A stretch of 34,645 nt of DNA from a virus, in IMG/VR virus record IMGVR_UViG_3300006802_009853, positions 1 through 34,645 of that record; one strand, 5' to 3'. Below are positions 13,720-21,755 of the stretch, piece by piece (positions within the stretch are counted from its first letter, which is position 1; every line of letters starts with the position of its first letter). The position numbers and the translations under genes were made by a program. A model generated the notes under the pieces. That model searched no databases, was not told where the DNA came from, and saw only the letters and a list, made by a program, of their open reading frames with translations.

Positions 13720-16700
13720 ATGGCAATACTATCTAAGTCAGAGTATTTAAATCAAATAAATACTCTATTCCCAGACCAGTCTTCTCAGGCTATATCTCCG
13801 TCAGATCTGAGAACAATGTTTGTGGATTTGGGAGATTCTATAAATAGCCTCTTGTCCGGTGTCAATTTATATAGCAATAATTTTAAAGAAGAAAATAGGA
13901 CAGGAAGCTCTAGATACAAAAGAACTATTATAATAGGTAGGGACAACTTACAAAAATTAGAGTTTGTTGGACGAGAAACTTGTGATAATATTGCTATTGG
14001 ATATAATGTATTAAAGCAAAACTACGACGGTAAAGAAAATGTATCTATAGGTATAAACACCTTAGATTGTAATCTTTACGGGTCTTTAAATACAGCATTG
14101 GGCCACTATGCGTTAACTTCAAACCTCCAGGGTTCTGGTAATACAGCTTTAGGATATTTAGCTTTATCTGATAATAAGCAAGGTAACTTTAATGTAGGAG
14201 TTGGTTATGGGGCTGGTTATTACATTAATCAATACGACAATTATAAATTGTTTATTGGTGCGCATCCAGGGGCAGTTTCTGGTTGTGTAACAAACTATGA
14301 TGATGGTCCAAACCCCCTTATATACGGGGATATGGATTCACGTAGAATGGGTGTTAATGTAAAGTACCTACATCCACATGGTGTATTACAAACTTCTGGT
14401 GATATAACCCCTTCTTTAGACTACAACTTTAATCTAGGTAATGCAAATACGGCTTGGTCTTCTGTTAATGAGCTTGTTTATTTTTCTGGCGGTAAGGTTG
14501 GTATTGGTACGGACTCTCCCTCTGGAGTTCAGGGTATTCTTACTGTAGATGGTAATGTTGTACCTAATATAGATAGTGTATATAGTCTAGGTGTTGAAAA
14601 CTTGAGGTGGGATGGTTATTTCAACGACATTCTAGTTAGTGGCAGAGCTAGTATTAATAATTTTGAGTACAACACCCTAACGGAATGTTTATATGAATGC
14701 ACAACTTTACACCTTGGTTCTAGCGGATTGTGCGATGACGGTGACTGGGCAGAAGCAAGCAAGGTTTGCGGATATTTAAGCGATGCCGGTATTGATGGTG
14801 CTGGATTCATAGCTCACGCCAGTGGTACTAGTTACATAAGAGATTATAGTTGGTTATTTAGGTCTAGTGACCAAAATATAGAATGCCTAGAAGAAGACAG
14901 TGTTTATTCTAGATCTCATTGGGAATCTAATGTAAGTATCAAAACTCTCCCCGGCAGACATGTTGCTACAGATAGGATTCTTGGTGACAGTAAGTTAGCT
15001 TTAGTTAAGCAGAGTGGTTGCCAAGGTATATTTTTAACTACTAATTCTCCAGATAAAGTACATGTTGCTTATGAAAGAGATTTAGATGCTGATTATCCAT
15101 ATTTCTCTGGAGTAGACGTAAACTTCCTTGGTGATTCTGGTGTTAATGATAACTATATAGTTTCTTTTGGTTCTCCTGGCTCTGGCATTGAAGTAGGAAC
15201 TAGATATACAACAAGAGTTTCTGGCGACCCTCACGGTTTTGGTTTTATTTATCATGACCATAAAAATGAGTTAAATTCTAATAATCAACCTAAAGACAGG
15301 CTATCATTACATATTTATGATTCTGGAAATGTAAATCCAGTTCTAGAAGCTGTAACTGTTATGCGGACAAGCGGAGAGCTTGGTAACGGCTTAGTAGGTG
15401 TAACTAATGTTAGCTACGCAGACAACACAGAAGTATTTAATCCAGAGACTATATTCAATATCTACTCTGATTCTGAGGCTGATCTTAGAGTTTCTTCTTC
15501 TGGTAAGAATGAAGTTTCTTTACAGCTTATGTCTAATGGTAATAAGCCTGCCTCTGGTATTGAGGTGTCTTATAATCCAATTGATAACAACACTTACTTC
15601 AGATCATATGATGATATAGATACTTATACTCAAGCCATTGAAATAAGTCATACAACCAATGATGTACAGCTAACAAATGGAAGACTAGAAGTTAGTGGAA
15701 ATGTTACAATTGGTCCAACCGCTTACGGTATGACAGATCCATTAATTGTTTCTCTTAATTCTACAAATAGTGGAACAATCGCAATAAAAGAACAGGCTGT
15801 AGACCCATCTACTACAACTGACTTCGGTAAATTATATGTAAAAGAAAAGATTGCCGGTGGTCAAACTCAAAGTTTGTACTTTATGGATGATGGTGGAAAT
15901 ATCCACAATATGATCCCAAATCCAAACAGCACTCAAGATGGATTGCTGTATGGCGATGCCAATGGAAACACTTTTGGCGGATGGTTTTCTCCTGCGACAA
16001 GACCTGTCGCTGGTGCGGCGACCGAGAATACGGCCCTTGGATATTCAGCCCTAAGTGGCATATCTACTGGAGATCAGAATACCGCAGTTGGATTTAAGGC
16101 GGGCGAGGCGACAGAAACGGGTGTAAATAATACATATCTTGGTCATGGTGCCTTCTCTGGTGTAGATGGTAGTTATAATACTATAGTCGGCTGGGGTAAT
16201 AATGTTTCATCAGATGTTGATTATAATATATCACTTGGGACAGATTTAACGAGTCAGACTGGAAATTATGTATTACAGATTGGTGTCACAACTCCGGTTA
16301 TTTCTGGCTTAGTAGGCCCAAATAAAAGACTTTATCTTGCTGCTCAACAAGAAGTAGCAGTAGAATCGGAGAGTCTTAATCTTCGTGAGGGTGATCTTAA
16401 TTTATTCCACGATGCCGCTGGTAACAACTTACTACAGTTTACATACGGTACTTCTGGCGGCAGAGAAGTTGCTGATACTAATTTTGTAGATAATGCTAAT
16501 AACGATAGAGTTGATGGTTACGTTGCGTTTAATTTTGTTGATGGAGATGGTGACTCCAGAGTGTTATTACATCTAGATCATCAAGCAGACCCCATGACCA
16601 ATGAAGTTAATTACTTTACACCTTCTCCAACTAGACCTTACGCAAAACTAGACGGTGATTTATTACTTCGTGGAGCAATAAGATTTGCTAATGGGTTTTC

Positions 16701-19062
16701 TTTAGAAACTTCAAGTGGAATTGCTAGTATTGGTGGCACTGGAATAAGGTATGAGTACGATGAAGTTACTAGTTCAGGAGAATTCCATTTAGACTTCACT
16801 GACTTATTTGATGTATCTAATACTGGCCTATTAGACACTCAAGAATCATACTTGCCTGTTGAGATTGCTAGCGGCCTAGGTGACATGGTTGCTAAAATAT
16901 CTATTGATGACCTTGGAGAATATATTTCATCTGGACTAGATGCACCCTCACTAGTTGTGGATAATTGCAATGTAGTTGTTGCAAACAATCCACCATTAAT
17001 ACAAGAGACTTTAAACTCTGGAACTGTATTTATTGGTTGCAATGTTGGCAGTGCTGCGACGGGATGGTTAAATACTATCATGATTGGTAGTGAGGCTGGC
17101 TCTAATGCAACTACGCCTAACCCATCTTTAGCGATTGATACTGCATCAATATTTATTGGTCATAACGCTGGTAATAATGCCGACAGTATAGACAATGGAT
17201 TATTCATAGGTACAAATGCTGGTAAGAACTCTGCTTCTGCTACAGATTCTGTATTCATTGGTCAAAACGCTGGACTAGACAGTAATTTTTCTTACTCCTT
17301 GGGTATTGGTCAAAACGCCCTTCGTGGGGTTGTAAACAGTACAGAGACTGGATCGAACAATATAGAAATAGTCGTTGGATTAGATGATAACCAAAGAATA
17401 TTGTACGCCCAAGACGTTAGCGATAAAATACACATACAGAATGTAATCGCTGGAGACACCAATGATAGAAAACTATCTATTGGCGATGCAGTATTAGACC
17501 CAGAAGCTCCACTATCTGTAAGAAAAGATAGCTTATTCCAAGGTCACGTAGATACACCGTCTGGTTTCATGCAGACTTGGTACTGTGATGACGAGTTTGT
17601 TTGGGGTGTAAGCTGTAGTGGTTTTGACTTTGATGATTTCTACCATAGATCTGGGTCTGGTCTTTTAAGTGGAATACTAGGTGTTAGCGGCTGGGCCGCA
17701 AATACATTTAATGCTGGTGGAAGTTATTCTTGGACTGTTAGTGATGGATCTAACACTGAAACCGTTGGAAATACCACACAAATTAATTGGGTTGGCAGTA
17801 AAGGTGTTGAGACATCATATAACGACGGTACTAATAATTTAACTATAACGGCAGATGGTCTTAGTGGTTGGGCCTTAGAAACTATTATTAACAGTGGGAT
17901 TGCTGTCAGCGGTTGGGCAGATGGGACATTCAGTACTGGCGGCGGCGGGATGACATCGTTTAATGTTGGAGATGGTCTTACAAATAGAGGATCAATAACC
18001 AATGATGAAACCCTGTTTGTTAGTGGTATTAGCGGCATCAATGTGTCTTACAATGCGGTGGATCAAAATTTTGTAGTAGATCCTATTGGTATAAGTGGAT
18101 GGGCGGAAGGCTCATTTGCTTTAACAGTAAAAGAAGCTGATGGTAGCCCGTCAGTATCAGATGTAAATACAATTGTTGTTAGTAACGGAACATTAACAGA
18201 TGATGGTGGGGGTCAAGTAACTATTACCACCGGTGGTGGTGGTGGTATGACCTCATTTGATGTTGGAGATGGAGTTACAAATAGAGGAACGATAACTAAC
18301 GGGGAGACATTATTTGTTAGTGGGATTAGCGGTATCAATGTTTCCTACAATTCGGTAGATCAGAATTTTGTTATTGACCCAATTGGTATAAGTGGCTGGG
18401 CCACATCAACAATTATAGACTCTGGAATAGCTGTAAGCGGCTGGGCAGCAGGAACATTCGGCGGTGGTGTAGGTGGAACTTATACCGCTGGTTCTGGCTT
18501 GACACTAGTTGGTACTGAATTTAATACTGCCGGAAGTGGTAATTTCAATGCATTACAAATACGTAAAACTTCCTATGATTTTGCTGCCCCTGTTGATTCT
18601 GGATTGTTAGTTGTTGATAGTGGTGATAATAGTTTTATTGGAAATGTAATTGTTAACTCTGGTGGATATTTATCCGCTCCATATTATGGTTCTGGTGAGA
18701 GTGACGCATTTAATAATCTAACTGTTATGAAGACTCATAGTGGCTCTTTTGCTTTTGCAGGAGCTTATCCAAGAGTAACAGATGGGGTTAATTTCTCTCC
18801 AGAACCAATGATTGAGGGGTTTGTTAGTGGTCTTACTGGTAGTCATGGTCAATCTACATTTAATATAGAAGCTCCAACTGATTTTCAAACCCCAACTAGC
18901 GGTTATTTAAAAACTAGAAATAATACATTCAGTTTTGGTGGCGATGAAGTAATTGTAAATAGGGATAAAAGTTTAGCCATTAGTGGTGGAGACTATGTTG
19001 TTGCTACTTTTATAAATGGTGAATATAGACCTATTTATGTGTCTTGTTCTGGTTGTCTTTAG
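13720..19062 (+). CDS. Giant tail fibre / adhesin with YadA-like repeats
   Basis: The product has 1780 residues and is probably the main host-contact fibre, likely trimeric. The N-terminus (1-48, with ISPSDLRTMFVDLGDSINSL) resembles that of the protein at 23643 and may be the virion anchor. Three blocks of about 14-residue left-handed beta-roll repeats of the YadA/trimeric autotransporter head type follow: about 124-166 (NTALGHYAL...NTALGYLAL), 769-814 (NTALGYSAL...NTAVGFKAG) and 1103-1204 (IFIGHNAG, LFIGTNAG, VFIGQNAG). Motifs such as KVGIGTDSPSG and YSLGVENLRWDGYF are typical of phage and adhesin fibres. From about 1320 to 1580 there are SGW-x repeats and a duplicated 53-residue domain. A Cys-containing segment lies at about 320-395. 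The C-terminus ends in Gly/Ser-rich beta sequence and SCSGCL. It ends 25 bp before the Cys-rich gene. Confidence 0.85.
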   Translation: MAILSKSEYLNQINTLFPDQSSQAISPSDLRTMFVDLGDSINSLLSGVNLYSNNFKEENRTGSSRYKRTIIIGRDNLQKLEFVGRETCDNIAIGYNVLKQNYDGKENVSIGINTLDCNLYGSLNTALGHYALTSNLQGSGNTALGYLALSDNKQGNFNVGVGYGAGYYINQYDNYKLFIGAHPGAVSGCVTNYDDGPNPLIYGDMDSRRMGVNVKYLHPHGVLQTSGDITPSLDYNFNLGNANTAWSSVNELVYFSGGKVGIGTDSPSGVQGILTVDGNVVPNIDSVYSLGVENLRWDGYFNDILVSGRASINNFEYNTLTECLYECTTLHLGSSGLCDDGDWAEASKVCGYLSDAGIDGAGFIAHASGTSYIRDYSWLFRSSDQNIECLEEDSVYSRSHWESNVSIKTLPGRHVATDRILGDSKLALVKQSGCQGIFLTTNSPDKVHVAYERDLDADYPYFSGVDVNFLGDSGVNDNYIVSFGSPGSGIEVGTRYTTRVSGDPHGFGFIYHDHKNELNSNNQPKDRLSLHIYDSGNVNPVLEAVTVMRTSGELGNGLVGVTNVSYADNTEVFNPETIFNIYSDSEADLRVSSSGKNEVSLQLMSNGNKPASGIEVSYNPIDNNTYFRSYDDIDTYTQAIEISHTTNDVQLTNGRLEVSGNVTIGPTAYGMTDPLIVSLNSTNSGTIAIKEQAVDPSTTTDFGKLYVKEKIAGGQTQSLYFMDDGGNIHNMIPNPNSTQDGLLYGDANGNTFGGWFSPATRPVAGAATENTALGYSALSGISTGDQNTAVGFKAGEATETGVNNTYLGHGAFSGVDGSYNTIVGWGNNVSSDVDYNISLGTDLTSQTGNYVLQIGVTTPVISGLVGPNKRLYLAAQQEVAVESESLNLREGDLNLFHDAAGNNLLQFTYGTSGGREVADTNFVDNANNDRVDGYVAFNFVDGDGDSRVLLHLDHQADPMTNEVNYFTPSPTRPYAKLDGDLLLRGAIRFANGFSLETSSGIASIGGTGIRYEYDEVTSSGEFHLDFTDLFDVSNTGLLDTQESYLPVEIASGLGDMVAKISIDDLGEYISSGLDAPSLVVDNCNVVVANNPPLIQETLNSGTVFIGCNVGSAATGWLNTIMIGSEAGSNATTPNPSLAIDTASIFIGHNAGNNADSIDNGLFIGTNAGKNSASATDSVFIGQNAGLDSNFSYSLGIGQNALRGVVNSTETGSNNIEIVVGLDDNQRILYAQDVSDKIHIQNVIAGDTNDRKLSIGDAVLDPEAPLSVRKDSLFQGHVDTPSGFMQTWYCDDEFVWGVSCSGFDFDDFYHRSGSGLLSGILGVSGWAANTFNAGGSYSWTVSDGSNTETVGNTTQINWVGSKGVETSYNDGTNNLTITADGLSGWALETIINSGIAVSGWADGTFSTGGGGMTSFNVGDGLTNRGSITNDETLFVSGISGINVSYNAVDQNFVVDPIGISGWAEGSFALTVKEADGSPSVSDVNTIVVSNGTLTDDGGGQVTITTGGGGGMTSFDVGDGVTNRGTITNGETLFVSGISGINVSYNSVDQNFVIDPIGISGWATSTIIDSGIAVSGWAAGTFGGGVGGTYTAGSGLTLVGTEFNTAGSGNFNALQIRKTSYDFAAPVDSGLLVVDSGDNSFIGNVIVNSGGYLSAPYYGSGESDAFNNLTVMKTHSGSFAFAGAYPRVTDGVNFSPEPMIEGFVSGLTGSHGQSTFNIEAPTDFQTPTSGYLKTRNNTFSFGGDEVIVNRDKSLAISGGDYVVATFINGEYRPIYVSCSGCL
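17950..18404 (+). repeat. Duplicated 53-codon fibre module with SGW motifs
   Basis: Bases 17950-18107 and 18247-18404 encode near-identical modules (MTSF[ND]VGDG.TNRG[ST]ITN.ETLFVSG, then GINVSYN.VDQNF ending IGISGWA) 297 bp apart. Nucleotide identity is high, but many third positions differ, so the duplication is not recent or was followed by synonymous drift. VSGWA motifs flank both copies. Confidence 0.85.
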
Positions 19063-19087
19063 GGTTTAGCGTGATAAAGGAAATTTA

Positions 19088-20464
19088 ATGGGAAGACCTA
19101 GAAGTTTTTACCAGGGTTATAACCCTTACTGTGATGAATCTTGGAAATGTTGTACTCCAGCCCCTTGTGTTTCAGGCGCTTGTTGTTGGATACCGGGGTG
19201 TCAAAATTGTGGCAACTGTGATAGCTTATGTTCTTATGCTACAGATTTTGAATGTATGGTCTTTGGGGGTAATTTTATACCTGATATTGGTTGCGTTGGG
19301 AGTGGTTTGGATGAAATACGTCCTACTAATAACAAACCATCGCCCAACTCACAGGTTTGGATACAACCTTATGGTTCTGGATGTGGTGGGATCTATACAT
19401 GTTTTACATCTGGCTCTTTAGTATTAACTCCAACTGGTAATAAATCTATAGAAGAAATACAGGTTGGTGACACAGTTTCTACTCTAGATGGCGATAAAAA
19501 AGTACACGCTTTAGAAAACCCCTGCTTGGGGGATAGAAGGCTGATATCAATAAATAATAGCAAGTTCTTCTTTACTGAGGATCACCCAATAAAAACAACA
19601 GAAGGATTTAAAGCCGCTAACTACGAAATGTGTAATAATAATTATTCTTACATTGATTTAGTTGGGGAGTTGTCAGTAGGTGATTGTGTAGTTTCTAAAG
19701 ACGGATATGAAACAATCAAAGATATAGAATTTTCAGGTGCTGATTTTCAAACTAAACTTTATGATATAACTATAGATGATCCTCATGAATTTATTTGCGA
19801 GGATTTTGTTTTTCATAATTGTAGTATTTGTCCCGAACCAGCTTTTTGTTTTAGTGGTTGTTCTTTACCTTATGATTTTACTAGAGAGTTTATTGATGAT
19901 CGTACAGGTCAAGTTATTGACTCAATGAGTATTAGAATCACACAAAGTGGTTGTTATCCTCAGAGATTCCTGGCGACAAAAATAAGAGTTAGAGATGGTT
20001 CTTGCTATACTTCAGCCGGTAGAGTTGATGAAATGATACCATGTCTTGGTAAATGTTGTGGCGAAGAAGGTTGTTCGACCAGCAACGTTCGCCGCCTCTG
20101 TGATAGTTTGGGTACATTAGATTCATCCGCTACTTACGATGGGCCGGAAAATTGTGCTTATGTGCAACTTAGTGGGTATGGCGCTTGTTGTCCACCGTTT
20201 GGAAAAATAGGTTCAGCAGTAGGTGATTGCAGTTGGCAACCCGATCAAGAGGCTTGTGATGATTATTGGGCGTCAGAAGGTCTTGGGCCTGGAAGATTTT
20301 TTGAAGGAGAAGACTGCGTTGATAATCCATGTACTTTTATGGGTGGAGCTTGTTGTTATGATGATGGAACACCCTGCGTTGAAACGGGGGTTTTACAATG
20401 CGGTGGAACTTATTATGCTGGTCTTTCGTGCGCAGACGTAATACCTTTTACTTGTACCGGTTAG
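19088..20464 (+). CDS. Cysteine-rich GACC-repeat virion protein interrupted by a mini-intein
   Basis: The precursor has 458 residues with AAAGGAA upstream. Residues 105-244 form a mini-intein; removing it leaves a 318-residue protein with an exceptional number of cysteines. The mature part contains four repeats that open with G[AK]CC (about 30, 321, 365 and 420) and continue with spaced cysteines and an F/Y-x-G-x-x-C ending, a pattern seen in bacterial cell-surface proteins and probably disulfide-stabilised. Between repeats 1 and 2 lies a non-repetitive domain with FTREFIDDRTGQVIDSMSIR. No signal peptide is present, so folding would be completed outside the reducing cytoplasm. Its position between the giant fibre and a glycosyltransferase suggests a fibre-tip or decoration protein. 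The alternative is a secreted phage protein. Confidence 0.75.
   Translation: MGRPRSFYQGYNPYCDESWKCCTPAPCVSGACCWIPGCQNCGNCDSLCSYATDFECMVFGGNFIPDIGCVGSGLDEIRPTNNKPSPNSQVWIQPYGSGCGGIYTCFTSGSLVLTPTGNKSIEEIQVGDTVSTLDGDKKVHALENPCLGDRRLISINNSKFFFTEDHPIKTTEGFKAANYEMCNNNYSYIDLVGELSVGDCVVSKDGYETIKDIEFSGADFQTKLYDITIDDPHEFICEDFVFHNCSICPEPAFCFSGCSLPYDFTREFIDDRTGQVIDSMSIRITQSGCYPQRFLATKIRVRDGSCYTSAGRVDEMIPCLGKCCGEEGCSTSNVRRLCDSLGTLDSSATYDGPENCAYVQLSGYGACCPPFGKIGSAVGDCSWQPDQEACDDYWASEGLGPGRFFEGEDCVDNPCTFMGGACCYDDGTPCVETGVLQCGGTYYAGLSCADVIPFTCTG
19400..19819 (+). other. Mini-intein (Hint domain), 140 codons
   Basis: This protein-splicing element lies inside the Cys-rich gene. Block A starts at Cys105 with CFTSGSLVLTP and continues IEEIQVGDTV. 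Block B is FFTEDHPIKT with the expected T-x-x-H (Thr163, His166). Block F is LYDITIDDPHEF. Block G ends VFHN (His243, Asn244) before Cys245, the +1 nucleophile. All residues needed for standard cysteine-type splicing are present. At 140 residues there is no room for a homing endonuclease, so the element cannot spread by itself. Splicing would join ..GGIYT to CSICPEP... A bacterial intein-like (BIL type A) domain that cleaves rather than splices is the alternative. Confidence 0.85.
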
Positions 20465-20472
20465 GAGGAAAA

Positions 20473-21513
20473 ATGAAGAAATTATCAATAGGAATTGCTC
20501 ATCATCATGATTTTGATGGAGCTTGGTTTACAATACAGGACATAAAAAAAGAATTAATGTTCAATGATAGGATGGATTTATTAGATAAAATAGAATTTGT
20601 GATTGTTGACAATAGTTACAACTCTCCACACTCAGATATGTTAAAAAGATTTGCAACTGAGTCTCTAGCGCCACTAGTCTATGATGTATACGACGAGGAA
20701 GGTTCTGCAAAAGTAAAAAATAGGATTATTGAAAAGTCTAATAGTCCTTTTGTTTTAGTTTTAGATTGCCATGTTTTGCTATGCCCCGTTGTTAATACGA
20801 TGGAAAAAATAATTAACTTTATAGATGAAAATCAAGATACAGAGGATTTGTTTTATGGACCATTAGTGCAGGATAGATTATCAGTATCATTTCCGTTTTT
20901 TAAAAAGAAGTGGTCTAATGGCATGTGGGGTACTTGGCAGCTTGGTATGAGGTGTAGGTGTGGATCTTTCTACTTTTTTGCAGAAAATTTTGAAGTCTTT
21001 GATAGTGTAAAACAAATAAAACACACAAAATGTCCTCACTGCGATTTGTCATTTGAGGACGATGATTTAGATCTAGAAAATCCAGAATCCTACTACAAAT
21101 TTCTAAAAAAAGAAGAATGTGAATTTACTTGTTTGCTCAATAGTGATAGACCCTTTGAGATATGGGCGCAAGGTACTGGTTGTTTTTTAACAAAAAAAGA
21201 TAGTTGGCTGGGCTATAATAAATTACTTCAAGGTTTTGGTGGTGAAGAAGGATACATAGCAGAAAAATACAGAAAGAATGGAAGAAAAGTTTATTGCTTA
21301 CCGTTCTTGAAGTGGCTTCATAGGTTTGAGAAACCAAGCGGTGTATATTATAATACGGGAAACACTAGTAAAGCTAGAAATTATGTACTTGGTTTGTCAG
21401 AAATTGACTGTCCGCTACATGAGACTTATGAACACTTCGTTCAAGATCTTGAATTAGATCCGCTTTTGTTTCAGTCATTTGTCAACGAGGCTCGTTATCT
21501 TCTCAATAAATAG
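20473..21513 (+). CDS. Glycosyltransferase (GT-A fold, family 2-like) with zinc-ribbon insert
   Basis: The product has 346 residues from ATG 20473, which directly follows TAGGAGGA; the frame is open further upstream but without an SD. The N-terminal half has a GT-A nucleotide-sugar layout: an early strand, VIVDNSYN at about 43-50, and the metal-binding D-x-H motif in FVLVLDCH (Asp98, His100). Residues 161-190 hold two Cys pairs (CRC, CPHC) that look like an inserted zinc ribbon. The acceptor side has GTGCFLTKK, FGGEEG (255-260) and a His in WLHRF (281-285), as in GalNAc/Glc transferases. It may glycosylate the adjacent fibre or Cys-rich protein, possibly with a 6-deoxy sugar from the gmd pathway. 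The sugar and acceptor are inference. Confidence 0.8.
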   Translation: MKKLSIGIAHHHDFDGAWFTIQDIKKELMFNDRMDLLDKIEFVIVDNSYNSPHSDMLKRFATESLAPLVYDVYDEEGSAKVKNRIIEKSNSPFVLVLDCHVLLCPVVNTMEKIINFIDENQDTEDLFYGPLVQDRLSVSFPFFKKKWSNGMWGTWQLGMRCRCGSFYFFAENFEVFDSVKQIKHTKCPHCDLSFEDDDLDLENPESYYKFLKKEECEFTCLLNSDRPFEIWAQGTGCFLTKKDSWLGYNKLLQGFGGEEGYIAEKYRKNGRKVYCLPFLKWLHRFEKPSGVYYNTGNTSKARNYVLGLSEIDCPLHETYEHFVQDLELDPLLFQSFVNEARYLLNK

Positions 21514-21618
21514 GTGAAAAATGGCAGGAATAGTATAATTTTAGGAACAAGAATAACAGACGTTTCCTCCACTACTAACTGGGGTGTTAGACGGAGTAAA
21601 GGAAACACCCTTGATTAA
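21514..21618 (+). other. 34-codon in-frame extension after glycosyltransferase stop
   Basis: The glycosyltransferase ends with TAG followed by GTG, and the same frame stays open for 34 codons to a TAA at 21616-21618 (VKNGRNSIILGTRITDVSST and onward). It could be amber readthrough, a GTG-started mini-gene without its own SD, or the remnant of a small gene: an ATG at 21521, with AGGTG upstream, gives only five codons (MAGIV) before a stop, and a one-base shift would join it to this frame. Coding status is uncertain. Confidence 0.3.
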
Positions 21619-21623
21619 AGGGT
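21562..21623 (+). promoter_or_regulatory. Mutually exclusive hairpins after glycosyltransferase
   Basis: Three inverted repeats overlap: GTTTCC/GGAAAC (21562-21567 with 21601-21606), GGGTGTT/AACACCC (21582-21588 with 21604-21610), and ACCCTT/AAGGGT (21607-21612 with 21618-21623, five-base loop). The second and third share 21607-21610 and cannot form together, an attenuator-like layout. The eight-T run lies 16 bases farther on, so a simple intrinsic terminator is not formed. It may end or attenuate the fibre-module transcript. Confidence 0.4.
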
Positions 21624-21645
21624 TAGATTATTAAATAGTTTTTTT

Positions 21646-21656
21646 TGTGTATAATA
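21646..21656 (+). promoter_or_regulatory. TGTGTATAATA promoter before structural/neck block
   Basis: An exact copy of TGTGTATAATA preceded by eight T and without a visible -35 box; TATAAT is at 21650-21655. It precedes the gene at 21756 with a leader of about 95 bases, the longest of the series, containing a hairpin (21668-21693) and a short upstream open frame. Confidence 0.75.
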
Positions 21657-21664
21657 TTATATAA

Positions 21665-21693
21665 ATACAGCATTCTACATGGAGAAAATGCTG
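21665..21693 (+). promoter_or_regulatory. Leader with conserved ATACAGCATTCTACA and hairpin
   Basis: ATACAGCATTCTACA (21665-21679) recurs with one inserted base after the promoter at 28336 (28347-28362). Here CAGCATT (21668-21674) also pairs with AATGCTG (21687-21693) around a 12-base loop that contains GGAG. An 11-codon upstream frame begins at ATG 21679 and ends at 21714. The hairpin could tune translation or RNA stability; its function is not shown. Confidence 0.45.
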
Positions 21694-21755
21694 ATATTTA
21701 TGAGCTTATACTAACTGTAAACAGAATACTACACCTAGAACTTGCGAGATAATAA

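Noticed and set aside
19131-19421. 96-codon frame inside the Cys-rich gene
   Set aside because: It is out of frame with the intein-containing protein, has no SD, and lacks any motif.
21604-21648. Intrinsic terminator made of AACACCC/AAGGGT stem and T8 run
   Set aside because: The T-run begins 16 bases after the stem, too far for a canonical terminator; reported only as alternative hairpins.
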